In this document: positions 6,078 through 8,883 of the stretch, piece by piece
Layout of the letters: each line of letters starts with the position of its first letter
How positions within the stretch are numbered: position 1 is the stretch's first letter
Assembly: GCA_947457975.1 (NCBI GenBank)
Contig: CANGYC010000085.1
Location: forward strand, 1-8,883
Origin: Comamonadaceae bacterium
Lineage (GTDB): Bacteria; Pseudomonadota; Gammaproteobacteria; Burkholderiales; Burkholderiaceae_C
DNA length: 8,883 nt
Reading direction: 5' to 3'
The notes under the pieces: generated by a model
Seen by the model: only the letters and a program-made list of their open reading frames with translations
What the model was told of the DNA's origin: nothing
The model's database searches: none
Position numbers and translations under genes: made by a program

Positions 6078-6551
6078 TCAGACCCGGAAGGTGGCGAAGG
6101 TGGCAAAACCGCTCCAGGCCACCACCAGGCCAAGGAGCAGCGCACCCGGCGGCCAGGTGGCCTGGATGCGCCCCGCCACATAGGCCGATAGCGCCAGCGT
6201 GAACAGGTTGCCGATGAGCCCGCGCAGCTCGCTGGTAAAGCCGCCTGTGTAGGCCGGGTAGAGCAGGCAGTTCAGAAACAGCAGCGGCACCAGCCAGAGC
6301 ACGCTCGCTTGCTGCGTGCGCCGCACCAGCTGCGACTGCACCAGCGCCATCACGGCCAGCAGCACGGTCCAGACGCTGCCGATCACCCAGGGCGCGGGCA
6401 GCAGGGGAAAGTCGGCGCGGTTGCGTTGCGCCTGGCCGCTGCCGCGCAGGTCGAACACAAAGATCAGACCGTTGACCAGCAGGGCCACCGCCACGGCCAG
6501 GGCCAGGTAGCGCCAGGCGCTCCAGGCTCCCCAGGGGGCTGTGCGCCTCAC
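6078..6551 (-). CDS. Small Trp-rich membrane protein, probable TspO/MBR family
   Basis: The 157-residue protein has five hydrophobic segments (about 13-33, 55-75, 83-103, 106-126, 135-154) and eight tryptophans. Both length and layout fit the TspO/MBR (tryptophan-rich sensory protein) family, whose members bind porphyrins or related ligands in membranes. Supporting marks are PAPWVIGSVWT (52-62), resembling the family's PxWxFGPVWT, LLFLN (90-94) with the conserved Asn94, and AWSGFATFATF (145-155) near the end. Some usual residues are changed: the Trp after the Asn is replaced by Leu, and the Pro before the last Trp is absent, so it is a diverged member. It starts with GTG, overlapping the stop of the upstream oxidase gene as GTGA, so its translation is probably coupled. 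A role with heme or redox is only a guess. Confidence 0.6.
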   Translation of the reverse strand: MRRTAPWGAWSAWRYLALAVAVALLVNGLIFVFDLRGSGQAQRNRADFPLLPAPWVIGSVWTVLLAVMALVQSQLVRRTQQASVLWLVPLLFLNCLLYPAYTGGFTSELRGLIGNLFTLALSAYVAGRIQATWPPGALLLGLVVAWSGFATFATFRV

Positions 6552-7969
6552 AGCGAGAAGATCTTGCCGGGGTTCAGGATGTTCTTGGGGTCCAGCGCTT
6601 GCTTGATGGTGCGCATCATCTGCACTGCGCCGGCACCGGCTTCGTCCACCAGAAAGCCCATCTTGTGCAGGCCGATGCCGTGCTCGCCGGTGCAGGTGCC
6701 GCCCAGGCGCAGGGCGCGTTGCACCAGCTTTTCGTTCAGCTCTTCGGCGATGCGCCGCTCTTGGCTGCTGTTCGGGTCGATCAGGTAGCCGAAGTGAAAG
6801 TTGCCGTCGCCCACATGGCCCACCAGGAAGTAGGGCAGGCCGCTGGCCTCCACCTCCTCCACCGATTCAAGCAGCGCATCGGCCAGGCGCGAGATCGGCA
6901 CGCAGGTGTCGGTGGCAATGGCGCGGCAGCCGGGGCGCGACTGCACGGCTGCAAAGTAGGCGTTGTGCCGCGCCGTCCACAGGCGGGTGCGCTCTTCCGG
7001 CGTGCTGGCCCATTCAAAGGCCTGGCCGCCTTCGCCGGCGGCGATCTCCTGCACCGACTCGGCCTGCTCCTTCACGCTCGCGGGCGAGCCGTGGAACTCC
7101 ATGAGCAAGAGGGGCTCTTCGCGCAGGCCCAGCTTGGCGTGCTGGTTGACCATGCGCATGGTGTTGCCGTCGATCAGCTCCACGCGCGCAATCGGGATGC
7201 CCAGCTGGATGATCTGGATGGTGGTGCGCACCGCCGCTTCGATGCTGGGGAAAAAGCAGATCGCCGCCGAAATCGCCTCGGGCAGCGGGTACAGGCGCAG
7301 CGTCACCTCGGTGATCAGGCCCAGCGTGCCTTCGCTGCCCACCATCAGGCGCGTGAGGTCGTAGCCGGCCGAGGACTTGCGTGCCTTGGTGCCGGTGCGG
7401 ATCACCTCGCCCGACGCGGTCACCACCTCCAGGGCCAGCACGTTCTCGCGCATGGTGCCGTAGCGCACCGCATTCGTGCCGCTGGCTCGCGTGGCGCACA
7501 TGCCGCCCAAGGTGGCGTCGGCGCCGGGGTCGATCGGAAAGAACAGGCCCGTGTGCTTGATTTCTTCGTTGAGCTGCTTGCGCGTGACGCCCGGTTGCAG
7601 CGTCACCAGCAGGTCGTCGGCGTCCACCGACAGCACCTTGTTCATGCGCGAGAGGTCGATGCTGATGCCGCCTTCCACGGCCAGCAGGTGGCCTTCGAGC
7701 GAGCTGCCCACGCCGAAGGGAATCACCGGCACCTCGTGCGCGCCGCACAGGCGCACGGCCTCGCTCACGTCAGCCGTGCTCTCTGCAAACACCACCGCCG
7801 CCGGCGGCGGCACGCTGAAGGAGGATTCGTCGCGGCCGTGCTGCTCGCGCACCGCCAGGGCCGTGGAGCAGCGCTCGCCGAAATGCGCTTTGAGTGCATC
7901 GATCAGGGCGGGCGGCGTCTCGCGCAGTCGGATCTCAGGCAGCAGGTGGCCGGGCAGGGGAGCGTTCAT
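6548..7969 (-). CDS. FAD-linked D-lactate dehydrogenase (cytochrome)/glycolate-oxidase-type enzyme
   Basis: This 473-residue flavoenzyme of the VAO/PCMH fold oxidises a D-2-hydroxyacid, most likely D-lactate, and passes electrons to the respiratory chain. The N-terminal FAD-binding half has PFGVGSSLEGH (84-94), PGADATLGGM (148-157), SGTNAVRYGTMREN (163-176) and GSEGTLGLITEV (211-222). The C-terminal FAD-oxidase_C half has RLWTARHNAY (329-338), VGHVGDGNFHF (383-393) and GTCTGEHGIG (424-433), which contain the His and Glu residues expected to bind metal and substrate, and it ends NPGKIF. It looks closer to mitochondrial LDHD than to E. coli GlcD, and no GlcE/GlcF partners are seen. The ATG at 7969 has a good ribosome site (GAGGA). 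A glycolate or other 2-hydroxyacid substrate is possible. The gene overlaps the downstream membrane-protein gene by GTGA. Confidence 0.9.
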   Translation of the reverse strand: MNAPLPGHLLPEIRLRETPPALIDALKAHFGERCSTALAVREQHGRDESSFSVPPPAAVVFAESTADVSEAVRLCGAHEVPVIPFGVGSSLEGHLLAVEGGISIDLSRMNKVLSVDADDLLVTLQPGVTRKQLNEEIKHTGLFFPIDPGADATLGGMCATRASGTNAVRYGTMRENVLALEVVTASGEVIRTGTKARKSSAGYDLTRLMVGSEGTLGLITEVTLRLYPLPEAISAAICFFPSIEAAVRTTIQIIQLGIPIARVELIDGNTMRMVNQHAKLGLREEPLLLMEFHGSPASVKEQAESVQEIAAGEGGQAFEWASTPEERTRLWTARHNAYFAAVQSRPGCRAIATDTCVPISRLADALLESVEEVEASGLPYFLVGHVGDGNFHFGYLIDPNSSQERRIAEELNEKLVQRALRLGGTCTGEHGIGLHKMGFLVDEAGAGAVQMMRTIKQALDPKNILNPGKIFSL

Positions 7970-7975
7970 GGCAGG

Positions 7976-7980
7976 TCCTC
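7976..7980 (-). promoter_or_regulatory. Ribosome binding site of the FAD-linked dehydrogenase
   Basis: The minus strand reads GAGGA six bases before the ATG at 7969. This decides the start, because the frame stays open upstream through the divergent gene's territory to about 8632. Confidence 0.7.
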
Positions 7981-7998
7981 GGGTCGGGCAGGCCGGGG

Positions 7999-8042
7999 CA
8001 GTGTACGTCCGGCCGGGCCGCAGGCCCTGCGCCGCTACACTG
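7999..8042. promoter_or_regulatory. Divergent promoter region with nested symmetry
   Basis: The 111-base gap between the dehydrogenase (-) and the adenosyltransferase (+) carries a TACACT -10-like box on each strand: 8000-8005 (minus) and 8036-8041 (plus). They lie 30 and 39 bases from their start codons. With one flanking base they form a 7-bp inverted repeat, CAGTGTA/TACACTG. Midway is a second inverted repeat, GGGCC (8015-8019) and GGCCC (8023-8027). No convincing -35 is visible on either strand. The inner repeat could be an operator or simply GC-rich chance. Confidence 0.4.
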
Positions 8043-8080
8043 AATCCCCTCCTCGCCCCACCGATTGCCGCCGACCCGCC

Positions 8081-8644
8081 ATGGCCAACCGCCTCACCCA
8101 GATCGCCACCCGCACCGGAGACCAAGGCACCACGGGCCTTGGTGACAACACGCGCGTCTCCAAGGACAGCCTGCGCATCCACGCGCTGGGCGATGTGGAC
8201 GAGCTCAATTCCCACATCGGCCTGCTGCTGTGCGAGGACATGCCGGGCGATGTGCGCGAGCTGCTGGTGGAGGTGCAGCACCAACTCTTCAACCTCGGCG
8301 GCGAGCTGTCTATTCCGGGTTTTGAGCTGCTCAAGGACGAGGCCGTGCTCGCGCTCGACGAGGCCCTGGAGCGCTACAACGCCCAGCTGCCGCGCCTCAA
8401 GGAATTCATCTTGCCGGCGGGCACGCGCGCGGCCGCGCAGTCGCATGTGTGCCGCACCGTGGCCCGCCGCGCCGAGCGCTCGGTGGTCTGCCTCGGTCAG
8501 GCCGAAACCCTGCGCGAGGCCCCGCGCCAGTACCTCAACCGCCTGAGCGACCTGCTCTTCGTGCTCGCGCGCGTGCTCAACCGCATGAACGGGGGCGACG
8601 ACGTGTACTGGAAGAGCCGGCGCCTGGCGCAAGACGCCCCCTGA
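8081..8644 (+). CDS. pduO: PduO-type cob(I)alamin adenosyltransferase
   Basis: This enzyme transfers the adenosyl group of ATP to cob(I)alamin, making coenzyme B12 (adenosylcobalamin), in the cytoplasm. The 187-residue length and all-helical composition match the PduO/MMAB-type family, which is unrelated to CobA/BtuR. The N-terminal ATP-binding segment TRTGDQGTTGLGD is at 10-22, DVDELNSHIG at 38-47, FILPAGT at 109-115, and HVCRTVARRAER (122-133) carries the essential Arg and Glu residues. YLNRLSDLLFVLAR (151-164) is the closing signature. The ATG at 8081 has no clear Shine-Dalgarno. A TACACT box lies 39 bases upstream. No cobalamin-synthesis or B12-dependent enzyme gene is visible nearby and no cobalamin riboswitch fits the short leader, so it may serve salvage or a distant enzyme such as methylmalonyl-CoA mutase. 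The family assignment is firm; the symbol is by family. Confidence 0.93.
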   Translation: MANRLTQIATRTGDQGTTGLGDNTRVSKDSLRIHALGDVDELNSHIGLLLCEDMPGDVRELLVEVQHQLFNLGGELSIPGFELLKDEAVLALDEALERYNAQLPRLKEFILPAGTRAAAQSHVCRTVARRAERSVVCLGQAETLREAPRQYLNRLSDLLFVLARVLNRMNGGDDVYWKSRRLAQDAP

Positions 8645-8661
8645 CCCCCCGGCTTCCCCGC

Positions 8662-8883
8662 TCAGTCCTTCGCCGGCAGCACCGCCCTCGTCAGCCGCGC
8701 GACGCAGCTGAGCTTGCCGGCATCGTCACGCAGATCGATCTGCCAGACCTGCGTGCTGCGGCCCACATGCACGGCGCGGGCCACCCCCGTGACCCAGCCC
8801 TCGCTCACACCGCGCAGGTGGTTGGCGTTGATGTCCAGGCCCACCACCTTGGTGCCTTCGGGCACCGCGAAGGCCGCACCGCA
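8662..8883 (-). CDS. Hotdog-fold thioesterase (YdiI/EntH/PaaI-like), C-terminal part
   Basis: This gene enters from the right edge; its start lies beyond 8883, and the in-frame GTG at 8865 is internal because the frame continues as CGAAFA. About 73 residues are visible. VVGLDINANHLRG, WVTGVARAVHVGRSTQVWQIDL and the ending RLTRAVLP closely follow the C-terminal half of YdiI/EntH-type acyl-CoA thioesterases, which hydrolyse aromatic or other acyl-CoA thioesters. The catalytic Glu of this group would lie just outside the window. The gene converges on the adenosyltransferase gene with only 17 bases between the stops. The exact acyl substrate cannot be told. Confidence 0.85.
   Translation of the reverse strand, partial: CGAAFAVPEGTKVVGLDINANHLRGVSEGWVTGVARAVHVGRSTQVWQIDLRDDAGKLSCVARLTRAVLPAKD

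Noticed and set aside
6599..8080. Upstream extension of the adenosyltransferase frame, open back to 6599.
   Set aside because: It runs antisense through the whole dehydrogenase gene. The canonical PduO-type N-terminus begins at the ATG at 8081, and the length from there fits the family.
7970..8632. Upstream extension of the dehydrogenase frame on the minus strand to about 8632.
   Set aside because: It is antisense to the adenosyltransferase gene. The ATG at 7969 has a GAGGA ribosome site and gives a protein of normal length.

Overview
The window is a GC-rich, almost fully coding piece of a bacterial chromosome. Its gene order and protein sequences point to a betaproteobacterium of the Burkholderiales, most likely family Comamonadaceae; this is inferred from memory of the families, since no search could be run. 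No RNA gene, insertion sequence, CRISPR array or phage gene was found. No stretch over 300 bases lacks a gene; the longest gaps are about 111 bases (7970-8080) and 103 bases (4253-4355).

Region 1 (1-4252, all +) is a chromosome-segregation locus fused to a housekeeping operon: the 3' end of mnmG (tRNA wobble-uridine modification), rsmG (16S rRNA methyltransferase, overlapping mnmG by ATGA), a LysE-family exporter, parA, a small RBBP9/YdeN-type serine hydrolase, and parB. Three parS-type centromere sites lie inside coding sequence: two palindromes in mnmG (5-20 and 197-212) and a degenerate one in rsmG (1164-1179). ParB should load at these sites and ParA should move the complexes, so the window carries a complete cis/trans ParABS system, probably close to the replication origin.

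Region 2 (4253-6065) holds a YbaL/Kef-type cation/proton antiporter with a C-terminal TrkA-N domain, followed by a perfect 11-bp hairpin between convergent genes.

Region 3 (6066-7969, all -) is a two-gene unit: an FAD-linked D-lactate dehydrogenase/glycolate-oxidase-type enzyme, translationally coupled (GTGA overlap) to a small Trp-rich membrane protein of probable TspO/MBR family.

Region 4 (7970-8883) starts with a divergent promoter region with an unusual symmetric layout. It then has a PduO-type cob(I)alamin adenosyltransferase (+) and, convergent with it, the C-terminal part of a YdiI/EntH-like hotdog thioesterase that runs off the right edge.

Nothing here looks like a wholly new system. 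The observations most worth following are the coding-embedded parS sites, especially the two that encode the same VSRET peptide, and the hydrolase lodged between parA and parB.
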